Origin: Paratractidigestivibacter sp963649365
GTDB lineage: Bacteria > Actinomycetota > Coriobacteriia > Coriobacteriales > Atopobiaceae
Reading direction: 5' to 3'
NCBI GenBank assembly: GCA_963649365.1
Contig: CAVJHQ010000095.1
Span: 1 to 9,799, forward strand
Length of the DNA: 9,799 nt
The position numbers and the translations under genes were made by a program. Numbering within the stretch: position 1 is the stretch's first letter; each line of letters opens with the position of its first letter. The notes beneath the pieces were generated by a model. It saw nothing but the letters and a program-made list of their open reading frames with translations, searched no databases and was not told the origin of the DNA. Below are positions 1-6,487 of the stretch, in pieces.

Positions 1-1214
1 TCGGCGTGGTGCGCCTCGATGGCGTGGACGATCTCGGGACGCTCGCCGTAACGACGCGCGAGCTCGGCGCCGATGACGGCGTGGGGGCCCTCGACCTCAT
101 GGTCGATGGCCTTGCCGAGGTCGTGCAGCAAGCCGGCTCGCTTGGCGGGAGCCTCGTCGAGGCCGAGCTCGGAGGCCATGATCCCGCAGAGCGCGGAGAC
201 CTGGATAGAGTGCGTGAGGACGTTCTGCCCGAACGAGGTGCGATAGCGCAGGGCGCCCAGGGTCTTGATGAGCTCGGGGTGAAGGTCGTGGATACCGGCG
301 TCGAAGGCGGCCTGCTCGCCGGCCTCCCTCACGCGCTCGGAAACGAGCGTCTCGGCCTTCTTATAGAGCTCCTCGATGCGGGCGGGGTGAATCCTGCCGT
401 CCGCGATAAGGTTCTCGAGCGCGACGCGAGCGGTCTCGCGGCGAACGGGGTCGAAGCTGGAAAGAATCACGGTCTCGGGGGTGTCGTCGATGACGAGGGA
501 CACGCCGGAGACCTGCTCGAAGGTCCTGATGTTGCGGCCCTCGCGACCGATGATGCGGCCCTTAAGGTCGTCAGAGGGGATGTGGACCGAGGTGACCGTG
601 ATCTCGCCGGCCTGGTCGGCCGCGCAGCGCTGAATGGCGGTGGAGATGATCTCGCGGGCGGTCTTATCGGCCTGGGCGCGAACGTTCTGCTCGCTCTCGC
701 GCAGAATCTGCGCCTCCTCGCGGACGGACTCGGCGCGAACGCGCTCGAGGAGCTCCGTGTGGGCGTCGTCGGCGGAGAGACCGGCGATGCGCTCGAGCTC
801 GGAGGCCTTCTTCGCCTCGAGGGCGTCGAGGTCGCTCTTGCGCTTGTCGAGCTGCCCCTGCAGGCTCGAGAGCTGATGGTCGCGGCGGTCAAGCGCGTCG
901 TTGCGGTGGTCGAGGGACTCCTCGCGCTGCATGATGCGGTTCTCCATGGTCTGGAGCTCCGCCTTGCGCTTCTTCTCCTCGGCCTCGGAAGCCTGCTTGA
1001 TGGCGAGCACCTGCTCCTTTGCCTCGATGACCGCTTCCTTCTTTGCGTTCTCGGCCTGACGCGCGGCCTCGGAGGTAATGCGCTCGGCCTCGGCCTGGGC
1101 CGACTCGACCTGCGCCTGGGCGGCCTTGACCTTGGAGTTGGACTGCCCGGATAGGATGAAGTAGACGAGGCCTGCCCCGACGAGCAGGCCGACAACTGCA
1201 AAGACGATTTCCAT
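1..1214 (-). CDS. rny: Ribonuclease Y, 3' end cut off by window edge
   Basis: Membrane-anchored endoribonuclease that starts mRNA decay in many Gram-positive bacteria. 404 residues are visible out of the roughly 510-520 usual for the family; the C-terminal part lies off the left edge. Reading from the ATG at 1214, residues about 4-22 form one hydrophobic N-terminal anchor (VFAVVGLLVGAGLVYFIL). Residues about 30-185 are a Glu/Lys/Arg/Ala-rich coiled coil. A KH RNA-binding domain contains GRIIGREGRNIR (219-230) with the GxxG loop GREG. An HD phosphohydrolase domain carries the metal-binding H364-D365 in LLHDLGKAIDHE. The start is supported by a GAGGAG ribosome binding site 5 nt upstream. The gene follows recX in the same direction across a 238-nt gap that holds its own probable promoter. 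The long plus-strand open frame over the same bases is a high-GC shadow. The identification is firm from motif order alone. Confidence 0.97.
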   Translation of the reverse strand, partial: MEIVFAVVGLLVGAGLVYFILSGQSNSKVKAAQAQVESAQAEAERITSEAARQAENAKKEAVIEAKEQVLAIKQASEAEEKKRKAELQTMENRIMQREESLDHRNDALDRRDHQLSSLQGQLDKRKSDLDALEAKKASELERIAGLSADDAHTELLERVRAESVREEAQILRESEQNVRAQADKTAREIISTAIQRCAADQAGEITVTSVHIPSDDLKGRIIGREGRNIRTFEQVSGVSLVIDDTPETVILSSFDPVRRETARVALENLIADGRIHPARIEELYKKAETLVSERVREAGEQAAFDAGIHDLHPELIKTLGALRYRTSFGQNVLTHSIQVSALCGIMASELGLDEAPAKRAGLLHDLGKAIDHEVEGPHAVIGAELARRYGERPEIVHAIEAHHA

Positions 1215-1452
1215 TAGTGCTCCTCAGATGACAAAATCATGTAGTCGAATAAGGAACCCCACCAGAAGAAGGTGAGACTCCGCCATCAGAGGTGCAATCG
1301 TCGAACCCCGTCTGCGCTATGTCCCTAAAAAAGCAAACGCTAGATACAGAATATGGTCAGCTGGAAAACCAGCGAAGAGAATGCCCTTTAACGGCTTGTC
1401 TATCGTATGACCTCAGAGGGTGAAATGTCAAACCGAAGTAAGGTGAGCGTGG
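1215..1452 (-). other. recX-rny intergenic region and probable rny leader
   Basis: This 238-nt gap is visibly richer in A/T than the genes on either side. It holds a probable rny promoter near its recX-proximal end, leaving a leader of about 180 nt before the rny start. Inside the leader is a short perfect hairpin (GCTGG, AAAA loop, CCAGC on the plus strand, 1360-1373). Further downstream in the transcript is a run of six T (plus-strand A run, 1327-1332), about 27 nt after the hairpin and therefore too far away to form a normal terminator with it. The last part contains the rny ribosome binding site (GAGGAG, complement of 1220-1225). I see no convincing open reading frame and no riboswitch class I can name. 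The long leader may serve autoregulation of rny, but that is inference. Confidence 0.5.
1402..1431 (-). promoter_or_regulatory. Probable sigma70-type promoter for rny
   Basis: On the minus strand a perfect -35 hexamer TTGACA (complement of 1426-1431) is followed after 18 nt by TACGAT (complement of 1402-1407), a 4/6 match to the -10 consensus. It lies 22 nt after the recX stop codon and points at rny. The 18-nt spacing is within the normal range. Because no terminator is visible after recX, rny could be transcribed both from here and by read-through from recA-recX. Confidence 0.6.
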
Positions 1453-2124
1453 CTACCTTCCAAGCGCGGACTTCGCAGCGTCGATGGCAATATTCATTGA
1501 ATAACCTTTGCCGCAGAGAAACCTCACGATCTTCTGGAAGTCGTTCTTGCCGGTCAGGCGGCGACGAGACGCGAGCTCATTCGCCCGCTCGCGCTCGTCG
1601 TCCTCGGAGAAGAACTCCTCGGGCCATCCCTGGACATCCTCGACGCTGATGCCCTTGCGCGAAAGCTCCCGCTCGATCTTCATGCGCCCCCAGCCGGCAT
1701 AGATTTTCGAGCGGATAAAGACGGCGGCGTACCTCCCGTCGTCGACAAGGCGAGATTCCTTTGCACGGCCGACCAGCTCGTCGCAGACCTCGGGCGAGTA
1801 GCCGTCTCGCCGAAGCTTGTCGTGGAGCTCCCGGGAAGAATAGTCCCGCTTGTTTATGAGTCGCTCGACCCTTGACGAGCCGCAGGCGACGGAAAGGCAC
1901 TTGACCTGATAAGCCAGCTCGGCCCGAGAAGCAGCAAAAGAAGGCCCGTCAGCCGAGGCGTCCTTGAGCCTTCTGCCCACCGCGACGGGCACCGACCACG
2001 TCTCGTCCCCATCGGCCGAGCAAAGCGTGAGCCTCGCCCTCGCGAACGGCCCGCCGAAAGAGGGGCAGCCGCGCTCGGGGAGCTCGACTGACCAGGAGAA
2101 GCCGCTAGGGTCGCCATCCATCAT
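1453..2124 (-). CDS. recX: Regulatory protein RecX, modulator of RecA
   Basis: Binds RecA filaments and regulates their extension and recombinase activity; cytoplasmic. The 223-residue protein is longer than E. coli RecX (166 aa) because of an N-terminal stretch of about 80 residues, as is common in Gram-positive RecX proteins. The all-helical core begins near residue 83. It shows the family pattern RLINKRDYSSRELHDKLRRDGY (repeat 1, about 88-109), DDGRYAAVFIRSK followed by GWGRMKIERELSRKGIS (repeat 2, about 128-160), and a third degenerate three-helix repeat ending in FLCGKGYSMNIAIDAA. The start lies 9 nt after the recA stop. No clear Shine-Dalgarno sequence precedes the tandem ATG-ATG at 2124/2121, which suggests translational coupling to recA, and either Met could be used. 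Co-transcription with recA from the LexA-controlled promoter is likely. The family call is confident; the exact first residue is less so. Confidence 0.93.
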   Translation of the reverse strand: MMDGDPSGFSWSVELPERGCPSFGGPFARARLTLCSADGDETWSVPVAVGRRLKDASADGPSFAASRAELAYQVKCLSVACGSSRVERLINKRDYSSRELHDKLRRDGYSPEVCDELVGRAKESRLVDDGRYAAVFIRSKIYAGWGRMKIERELSRKGISVEDVQGWPEEFFSEDDERERANELASRRRLTGKNDFQKIVRFLCGKGYSMNIAIDAAKSALGR

Positions 2125-2133
2125 AAGGAGCGC

Positions 2134-3249
2134 CTACTCGGCCGCGTCGTCAGGACCGAAATCGGGCGCGATCGCAGCAACCGGCTCGCCGACGCGCTCG
2201 TCCCCGAGCTCGAGGCCGCACGCGACGCGGATCTTGTGCTCGATCTCCTCGCGCAGGTCGGGGTTCTCGGCAAGGAAAGCCTTGACCGTCTCGCGCCCCT
2301 GGCCCAGGCGCTCCTCTTCATAGGAGTACCAGGACCCGGACTTCTCGATAACGTCGAACTCGACGCCCATGTCGAGGATGGAGCCCTCCTTGGAGATGCC
2401 CTCGCCGTACATGATGTCGAACTCGCACTGCTTGAAGGGCGGGGCCACCTTGTTCTTGACGACCTTGACGCGGACACGGTTGCCGATGATGTTTCCCTTA
2501 TCGTCCTTGATGGTGTCCGTGCGGCGGATGTCCATGCGCACGGTCGAGAAGAACTTGAGGGCGCGGCCGCCAGGGGTCGTCTCGGGATTGCCGAACATGA
2601 CGCCGATCTTCTCGCGGAGCTGGTTGATGAAGATGCAGGTGGTGTTTGACTTGGAAAGAGAGCCGGCGAGCTTGCGCAGGGCCTGGCTCATGAGCCTCGC
2701 CTGAAGTCCTACCGTGGAGTCGCCGATCTCGCCCTCGATCTCGGCTCGGGGCGTGAGGGCCGCAACCGAGTCGATGACGACGACGTCGATGGCGCCCGAG
2801 CGCACGAGCATGTCGCAGATCTCGAGGGCCTGCTCGCCGGTATCGGGCTGGGAGATGAGGACCTCGTCGATGTCGACGCCGATACGGGCGGCATAGCCGG
2901 GGTCCAGAGCATGCTCGGCGTCGATGAAGGCGACGACTCCGCCCAGAGCCTGCGCCTCCGCGAGGATCTGGAGAGAGAGGGTCGTCTTGCCCGAGGACTC
3001 GGGGCCGTAGATCTCGACGATCCTTCCGCGCGGGACGCCGCCGATGCCGAGCGCATGGTCGAGGGCAATCGACCCGGTCGGGATCGACTCGACCTCGAAG
3101 TCGGGGCCGTCGTCGCCGAACTTCATGATGGAGCCCTTGCCGAACTTCTTCTCGATCTCCTTGGTGGTCTCCTCGAGGACCTTCTCCCGCTCCTCGCCCT
3201 CGGTACGCGGGCGGATCTCTTTGGTCAACGGACCCTTTGCCTTAGCCAT
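2134..3249 (-). CDS. recA: Recombinase RecA
   Basis: DNA-dependent ATPase that forms filaments on single-stranded DNA, performs strand exchange in homologous recombination, and stimulates LexA self-cleavage in the SOS response. The 371-residue length fits the family. Visible motifs are the N-terminal helix leading into KKFGKGSIM (34-42), Walker A GPESSGKT (82-89), catalytic Glu112 in DAEHALDP, Walker B VVVID ending at Asp160, loop L1 around EIEGEIGDST (170-179), and loop L2 in the region FINQLREKIGVMFGNPET (207-224) with TPGGRALKFF following. The C-terminus is acidic (DERVGEPVAAIAPDFGPDDAAE). The N-terminus is about 15 residues longer than in E. coli and is rich in charged residues. The ATG at 3249 is supported by an AGGGGAG ribosome binding site 5 nt upstream. 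No inteins or breaks are seen. Expression is likely SOS-controlled through the operator described upstream. Confidence 0.99.
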   Translation of the reverse strand: MAKAKGPLTKEIRPRTEGEEREKVLEETTKEIEKKFGKGSIMKFGDDGPDFEVESIPTGSIALDHALGIGGVPRGRIVEIYGPESSGKTTLSLQILAEAQALGGVVAFIDAEHALDPGYAARIGVDIDEVLISQPDTGEQALEICDMLVRSGAIDVVVIDSVAALTPRAEIEGEIGDSTVGLQARLMSQALRKLAGSLSKSNTTCIFINQLREKIGVMFGNPETTPGGRALKFFSTVRMDIRRTDTIKDDKGNIIGNRVRVKVVKNKVAPPFKQCEFDIMYGEGISKEGSILDMGVEFDVIEKSGSWYSYEEERLGQGRETVKAFLAENPDLREEIEHKIRVACGLELGDERVGEPVAAIAPDFGPDDAAE

Positions 3250-3274
3250 GTACGCTCCCCTTTGCTCGAATTGC

Positions 3275-3290
3275 TTCGATAATAATCGAA
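3275..3290. repeat. Perfect inverted repeat over the recA -10 element
   Basis: TTCGATAATAATCGAA is a perfect 6-bp inverted repeat with a 4-bp centre. It covers the TATTAT -10 box and overlaps the first 3 bases of the LexA operator. It could be a second operator half-covering the promoter or a by-product of TCGAA-rich flanks: the TCGAA motif also occurs at 3266-3270, within CTCGAATTG. The dyad is certain; its function is unknown. Confidence 0.6.
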
Positions 3291-3307
3291 CAGCCGTTCT
3301 TGGTCAA
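3279..3307 (-). promoter_or_regulatory. recA(-recX) promoter
   Basis: On the minus strand TTGACC (-35, complement of 3302-3307) and TATTAT (-10, complement of 3279-3284) are separated by exactly 17 nt, giving a near-consensus housekeeping sigma-factor promoter. Transcription would start about 7 nt downstream of the -10, leaving a leader of about 20-25 nt with a good ribosome binding site before the recA ATG at 3249. A LexA-type operator fills the spacer, so repressor and RNA polymerase would compete for the same DNA. Confidence 0.88.
3288..3299. promoter_or_regulatory. LexA (SOS/Cheo-type) operator at recA
   Basis: The sequence GAACAGCCGTTC is an exact GAAC-N4-GTTC inverted repeat, the core of the LexA site known from Bacillus and actinobacteria. 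The flanking base on the left gives CGAAC, also as in the consensus. It sits wholly between the -35 and -10 hexamers of the recA promoter, the classic position for a repressor site. The lexA gene itself is not in this window. The operator assignment rests on sequence and position only. Confidence 0.88.
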
Positions 3308-3354
3308 CCGCAGGAGAACCGTAGCACGTCGAATTCTCGTAGCGTTCGCGCGAC

Positions 3355-3398
3355 TCCGACAGGATGCCGACGGAACGCCGACGGCATGCTGACGGGAA
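3355..3398. repeat. Four tandem copies of an 11-bp element upstream of recA
   Basis: Four adjacent, exactly 11-bp units run from 3355: TCCGACAGGAT, GCCGACGGAAC, GCCGACGGCAT and GCTGACGGGAA. Columns 2, 4, 5, 6, 8 and 10 are invariant, giving a consensus near GCCGACGGnAt. The array ends 48 bp upstream of the recA -35 hexamer and abuts the T-rich tail of the cinA terminator. The period of 11 is not a multiple of 3, so the array is not a coding repeat, and it is close to one turn of the double helix. It may be a binding array for a regulator or the product of replication slippage. Confidence 0.7.
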
Positions 3399-3438
3399 AA
3401 TGGAAAGACAAAGCCCCGAGCGTTGAAAACCCGGGGCT
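3397..3438 (-). terminator. Rho-independent terminator after cinA
   Basis: In the minus-strand transcript AGCCCCG (complement of 3432-3438) and CGGGGCT (complement of 3412-3418) form a perfect 7-bp GC-rich stem with a 13-nt loop. It is followed at once by a T-rich tract, TTGTCTTTCC then ATTTT. It starts 32 nt after the cinA stop codon and separates the ftsK-cinA gene run from recA. The T tract is interrupted by G and C, so some read-through into recA is possible. Confidence 0.85.
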
Positions 3439-3470
3439 CAAGCAAAGAATCACTTAAAAGAAACTGGAGT

Positions 3471-4001
3471 TCAGGACTGAGTCTCCACAATGCCTTCATA
3501 TAGCAGCCTCAACGCGCATCCGCACGCGGCGCGTCGAACCTCCGCCCGGTTTCCGGGAAAGAGCTCCGACCGGCAAACGGTCCCGCTCGGCGTGGCGAGC
3601 CCGAACCAGACCGTCCCGACAGGCTTGCCGGGCTCCTCCCCCTGAGGTCCGGCGATGCCCGTCACGGACACCGCGACGTCGCAGCCGAGCACCCGGCGCG
3701 CGCCATCGGCCATCTGCGACGCGCACTCACCCGAAACCGCGCCAATGCCCTCCGCCTCGAGCACGTCCTCGTTGCTGACGCCGAGCACCTCGTGCTTAAC
3801 GGGGATCGCGTAGCTCACGACGGACCCCCTCACGGCGGAGGACGAGCCCGGCACTGCGGTCAGGCAGCCGCAGACGAGGCCCCCCGTGCACGATTCCGCG
3901 CAGCCGACGGTGACGCCCCGCTCGGCGGCCGCCTCTATGACCGAGGCGGCGAGGGCGTAGAGGCGGCCGTCGTCCTCGAGTATCGCCTCGACGGAGGTCA
4001 T
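3471..4001 (-). CDS. pncC: CinA C-terminal-domain protein, nicotinamide-nucleotide amidase (PncC-type)
   Basis: Predicted to hydrolyse nicotinamide mononucleotide to nicotinate mononucleotide and ammonia, recycling the NMN released by DNA ligase and other NAD-consuming reactions. The protein has 176 residues and is the CinA_C domain alone; the N-terminal molybdopterin-binding-like domain of full-length CinA (about 410 aa) is absent. Motifs are AESCTGG (35-41, with the catalytic Ser37), GSVVSYAIPVKHEVLGV (59-75), AVSGECA (88-94), and VSVTGIAGPQG followed by KPVGTVWFGL (111-135). A longer upstream frame starting near 4217 exists but would overlap most of pgsA and adds only low-complexity Arg/Ser sequence. 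The ATG at 4001 lies 1 nt after the pgsA stop and has GGAGG 9 nt upstream inside pgsA, so this start is chosen. In many Gram-positive bacteria cinA directly precedes recA, as here, but a terminator separates them. Confidence 0.93.
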   Translation of the reverse strand: MTSVEAILEDDGRLYALAASVIEAAAERGVTVGCAESCTGGLVCGCLTAVPGSSSAVRGSVVSYAIPVKHEVLGVSNEDVLEAEGIGAVSGECASQMADGARRVLGCDVAVSVTGIAGPQGEEPGKPVGTVWFGLATPSGTVCRSELFPGNRAEVRRAACGCALRLLYEGIVETQS

Positions 4002-4002
4002 G

Positions 4003-4614
4003 CTACTCGGCCTCCGCGAGATACTTCCAGCCCTTGAGGAAGTAATCGACGCCCGACCAGGCGGTGAGGAGGACGGCGACGAGAAGGAAAACGCGCGAGA
4101 CGACGAGAAGGATCCCGAGCGCGCCGTCGCACGGAATCCCCATGCACAGAAGAAGCCCGCAGATCGCGACCATGGTCGTGGCCGTCTTCCACTTGCCGAG
4201 GTTGCTCGCGGCGACAACGACGCCCTTGGAGGCCACGACCATCCTCAGGCCGCTCACCAGGAACTCGCGGGCAACCACGACCAGGAGCACCCACGACGAG
4301 ACGTAGCCGTGCTCAAGGAGATAACACAGGGCGACTATGACGACGAGCTTGTCGGCGATGGGGTCGAGGAACTTGCCGAAGGTCGTCACCTCTCCCCTGC
4401 TGCGCGCAAGATATCCGTCGAGCTTGTCCGTGAGGGCAAGAAGGACAAAGAGCGCGAAGCTCACGAGCGCAGGCGAGTCCCACGAGGAGCCGGGCAACGC
4501 AGGGCAGAACAGCTCTGCGACGAGCAGCCACACGGGCACGAAGACCACGCGCACCGTCGTGACGATGTTAGCGGGGGTCCAAATTCCCGAGGCACGCTGG
4601 GCGGAAGCGACCAT
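4003..4614 (-). CDS. pgsA: CDP-diacylglycerol-glycerol-3-phosphate 3-phosphatidyltransferase
   Basis: Integral membrane enzyme that makes phosphatidylglycerophosphate from CDP-diacylglycerol and glycerol-3-phosphate, the committed step to phosphatidylglycerol and cardiolipin. The 203 residues carry the complete CDP-alcohol phosphotransferase signature D-x2-D-G-x2-A-R-x8-G-x3-D-x3-D: D63, D66, G67, A70, R71, G80, D84 and D88. The N-terminal TPANIVTTVRVVFVP and the later VASKGVVVAASNLGKWKTATTM (127-148) are typical of PgsA. About six hydrophobic segments are visible (roughly 17-36, 50-62, 89-100, 107-119, 145-160 and 165-186). The ATG is 2 nt after the rimO stop, with GGAGG 10 nt upstream. Another CDP-alcohol phosphotransferase cannot be fully excluded, but the motif context and neighbourhood favour PgsA. 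Confidence 0.95.
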   Translation of the reverse strand: MVASAQRASGIWTPANIVTTVRVVFVPVWLLVAELFCPALPGSSWDSPALVSFALFVLLALTDKLDGYLARSRGEVTTFGKFLDPIADKLVVIVALCYLLEHGYVSSWVLLVVVAREFLVSGLRMVVASKGVVVAASNLGKWKTATTMVAICGLLLCMGIPCDGALGILLVVSRVFLLVAVLLTAWSGVDYFLKGWKYLAEAE

Positions 4615-4616
4615 CG

Positions 4617-5963
4617 TTACGCCACCTCCGCGTCGTCGACGAGCTCGCCGACCATCTCGTAGCAGAATGAGTCGACCAGGTCCACGGTCACGACGTCGCC
4701 GACGGCGGCCTCGCCGCTGGCGATATGAACGGCGCCGTCGCAGTCGGGAGCCTGGAACCAGGCATGCCCGATGAGCTCGGCGCCCGACTCGGTCTCCTCG
4801 ATGCCGTCGATGATCACCTTGACGCGCTCGCCGACGTGCTTGGCCGTGGCGGAGAAGCCGAGCTCCTCGACAAGGTCGATAAGGCGCTGCGTGCGCTCGA
4901 GCTTGACCTCATCGTCGACCTGCCCCGTCATCTTGGCGGCCGCGGTCCCCTCCTCCTGCGAATACGCGAAAACGGAGGTGTAGTCGAACTCCTCGGCCTC
5001 GATGAAGTCGTAGAGCTCGTCCGCCTCCTCGTCCGTCTCGCCCGGGAAACCCGCCATGCCGGTCGTCCTCAGGACCATGCCGGGAATCTCGGAGCGCAGG
5101 CGCGCGAACAGCTCGTGCAGCTGCTGGGGGTTCCCGGAGCGGTTCATGTCCTTGAGGATCCGCTCGGAGCAGTGCTGGATAGGGATGTCGATGTAGGGAA
5201 GCACCTCGGGGGTGTCGCGGATGGCCGCGATGAGCTCGTCGGTCATCCCTTCGGGCTGGAGATAGAGGACGCGCACCCAGCCGTCATAAGGGCGCACGAC
5301 GCCGGCCACGCGCACCAGGAGCTTGGCCAGGGTCTCGTCGCCGTCGAAATCAGAGCCCCAGATCCCCGTGTCCTGACCGATGAGCACGATCTCGCGCACG
5401 CCGCCCTTAAGGAGCGCCTCGACCTCGACGCAGATCTCGTCGGCCGGGCGGCTGTGGTAGCGGCCGCGGATATAGGGGATCGCGCAGAACGTGCAGAAAC
5501 GGTCGCAGCCCTCGGAAATCTTGACGAACGCCGAGGCGCCCTCTACCGTCCGGAGCGCGGCCGCGGGCTCGCAGGGAGCCGCCTCGATGCCCAGGACGCC
5601 GCAGACGACGCCGACGATGCCGTCCTCGTCCTCCGCCTTGACGAACGCCGCGACCTCGGGGAGCTGCTCGGGGAGCTCGTCGCCGTAGCGAGACGGGACG
5701 CATCCGCACATGACGATCGGGCAGGAACGCACCCCCTCGACACGGTCCTCCGCGAGCTCGAGCGTGGCCTCGACGGACTCCTCGGTCGCGGAGGCGAGAA
5801 ACGAGCAGGTGTTGACGATGACGACGTCGGCGTCCGCCGGGTCGGCCGTCTCCCCGAAGCCGGAGCCCTGGAGAAGCGCCCTCATGCGGTCGGTGTCGAC
5901 TTCGTTCTTTGCGCAGCCCAGCGTCACGTAAAGGACGCTGGGAGCCGTGTTGGTCGAAAGCAT
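4617..5963 (-). CDS. rimO: Ribosomal protein S12 methylthiotransferase RimO
   Basis: Radical-SAM enzyme that adds a methylthio group to the conserved aspartate of ribosomal protein S12. The 448-residue protein has an N-terminal UPF0004 domain beginning YVTLGCAKNEVDTD, with cluster cysteines C17, C53 (NTCSF) and C88 (CGCVP). The radical-SAM core carries C153-x3-C157-x2-C160 in EGCDRFCTFCAIPYIRGR. TGMAGFPGETDEEADEL lies in the SAM-binding half, and a TRAM domain (about 378-440, from HVGERVKVIIDG) ends the protein. LGCAKN and the IRGR-YHSRP context favour RimO over the tRNA enzyme MiaB. A frame open to 6050 would run into yajQ and add low-complexity Ser/Thr sequence. The ATG at 5963, 10 nt after the yajQ stop and with AGGGA 7 nt upstream, is the better start. 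It is probably co-transcribed with yajQ and pgsA. Confidence 0.95.
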   Translation of the reverse strand: MLSTNTAPSVLYVTLGCAKNEVDTDRMRALLQGSGFGETADPADADVVIVNTCSFLASATEESVEATLELAEDRVEGVRSCPIVMCGCVPSRYGDELPEQLPEVAAFVKAEDEDGIVGVVCGVLGIEAAPCEPAAALRTVEGASAFVKISEGCDRFCTFCAIPYIRGRYHSRPADEICVEVEALLKGGVREIVLIGQDTGIWGSDFDGDETLAKLLVRVAGVVRPYDGWVRVLYLQPEGMTDELIAAIRDTPEVLPYIDIPIQHCSERILKDMNRSGNPQQLHELFARLRSEIPGMVLRTTGMAGFPGETDEEADELYDFIEAEEFDYTSVFAYSQEEGTAAAKMTGQVDDEVKLERTQRLIDLVEELGFSATAKHVGERVKVIIDGIEETESGAELIGHAWFQAPDCDGAVHIASGEAAVGDVVTVDLVDSFCYEMVGELVDDAEVA

Positions 5964-5973
5964 CGATAAATCC

Positions 5974-6471
5974 CTACCGGTAGTTGTTGAACTGCAGCGG
6001 CTGACCGTAGTCGTTCTGCTTGAGCTGGGCGATGACCTGCTGGAGGACATCGCGGGAGGCGGAGCTCACGCGGAGCTTGTCGCCCTCGACGGTCGGCTTG
6101 CACTTGAGCTTGAGGTCTCGGATGTCCTTGGCGATCTTCTTGGCCGTGTCCTGGTCGATGCCCTGGACGATGTGCCCCGCCTGGCGCACGCTCATGCCGC
6201 TCGCCGCCTCGGGCTTGTCCCATTTGACGGCGGAGAGGTCGATGCCGCGCTTGGTGAGCTTGCCGCCGAGGACGTCGCGGACCTGCCCGGCGACGAACTC
6301 GGAAGGGGCCTCAAGCTTGAAGGAGCCGTCCTTCTTAGAGAGCTCAAGCGAGGCGCCCGTGCCTTTAAGGTCGTAGCGCTGCCCGAGCTCGCGGGCGGCC
6401 TGCTGGTAGGCGTTGTCGACCTCCTGCATATCCACCGTCGAGACGATGTCGAAGCTGCATTCCTTGGCCAT
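5974..6471 (-). CDS. yajQ: YajQ family nucleotide-binding protein
   Basis: Small cytoplasmic protein of the UPF0234/YajQ family; members bind nucleotides or nucleic acid and, in Xanthomonas and Pseudomonas, cyclic di-GMP. The 165 residues match the family from end to end: N-terminal SFDIVSTVDMQEVDNA, RYDLKGTGASLEL, the central LTKRGIDLSAV, QGIDQDTAKKIAKDIRDLKLK, and the terminal GQPLQFNNYR. The two-domain ferredoxin-like fold is known for the family, not visible from sequence. The ATG at 6471 has an AAGGAGAGG ribosome binding site. It follows the rodZ-like gene by 54 nt, the longest gap within this gene run, and that gap contains a stable hairpin. Whether this protein binds c-di-GMP here cannot be told from sequence. 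Confidence 0.95.
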   Translation of the reverse strand: MAKECSFDIVSTVDMQEVDNAYQQAARELGQRYDLKGTGASLELSKKDGSFKLEAPSEFVAGQVRDVLGGKLTKRGIDLSAVKWDKPEAASGMSVRQAGHIVQGIDQDTAKKIAKDIRDLKLKCKPTVEGDKLRVSSASRDVLQQVIAQLKQNDYGQPLQFNNYR

Positions 6472-6487
6472 AGTCCTCTCCTTATCC

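Noticed and set aside
6..1154. Plus-strand open frame of 382 codons antisense to rny
   Set aside because: Leu/Gly/Ala/Asp/Val-rich shadow of the RNase Y coding sequence; no domain seen.
1327..1373. Hairpin plus T run in the rny leader as a terminator or attenuator
   Set aside because: The stem is only 5 bp and the T run begins about 27 nt after it, so the two do not form a standard terminator.
1407..1649. 80-codon plus-strand frame starting in the recX-rny gap
   Set aside because: Mostly antisense to recX and rich in Arg/Ser; no ribosome binding site of note.
3242..3499. 85-codon minus-strand frame across the cinA-recA gap
   Set aside because: It would run through the cinA terminator, the 11-bp array and the recA promoter and overlap both genes; the product resembles no protein known to me.
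4002..4217. N-terminal extension of the CinA-type protein into pgsA
   Set aside because: The extra 72 residues are Arg/Ser/Pro low-complexity antisense-of-frame sequence over pgsA, and a well-placed ribosome binding site supports the ATG at 4001.
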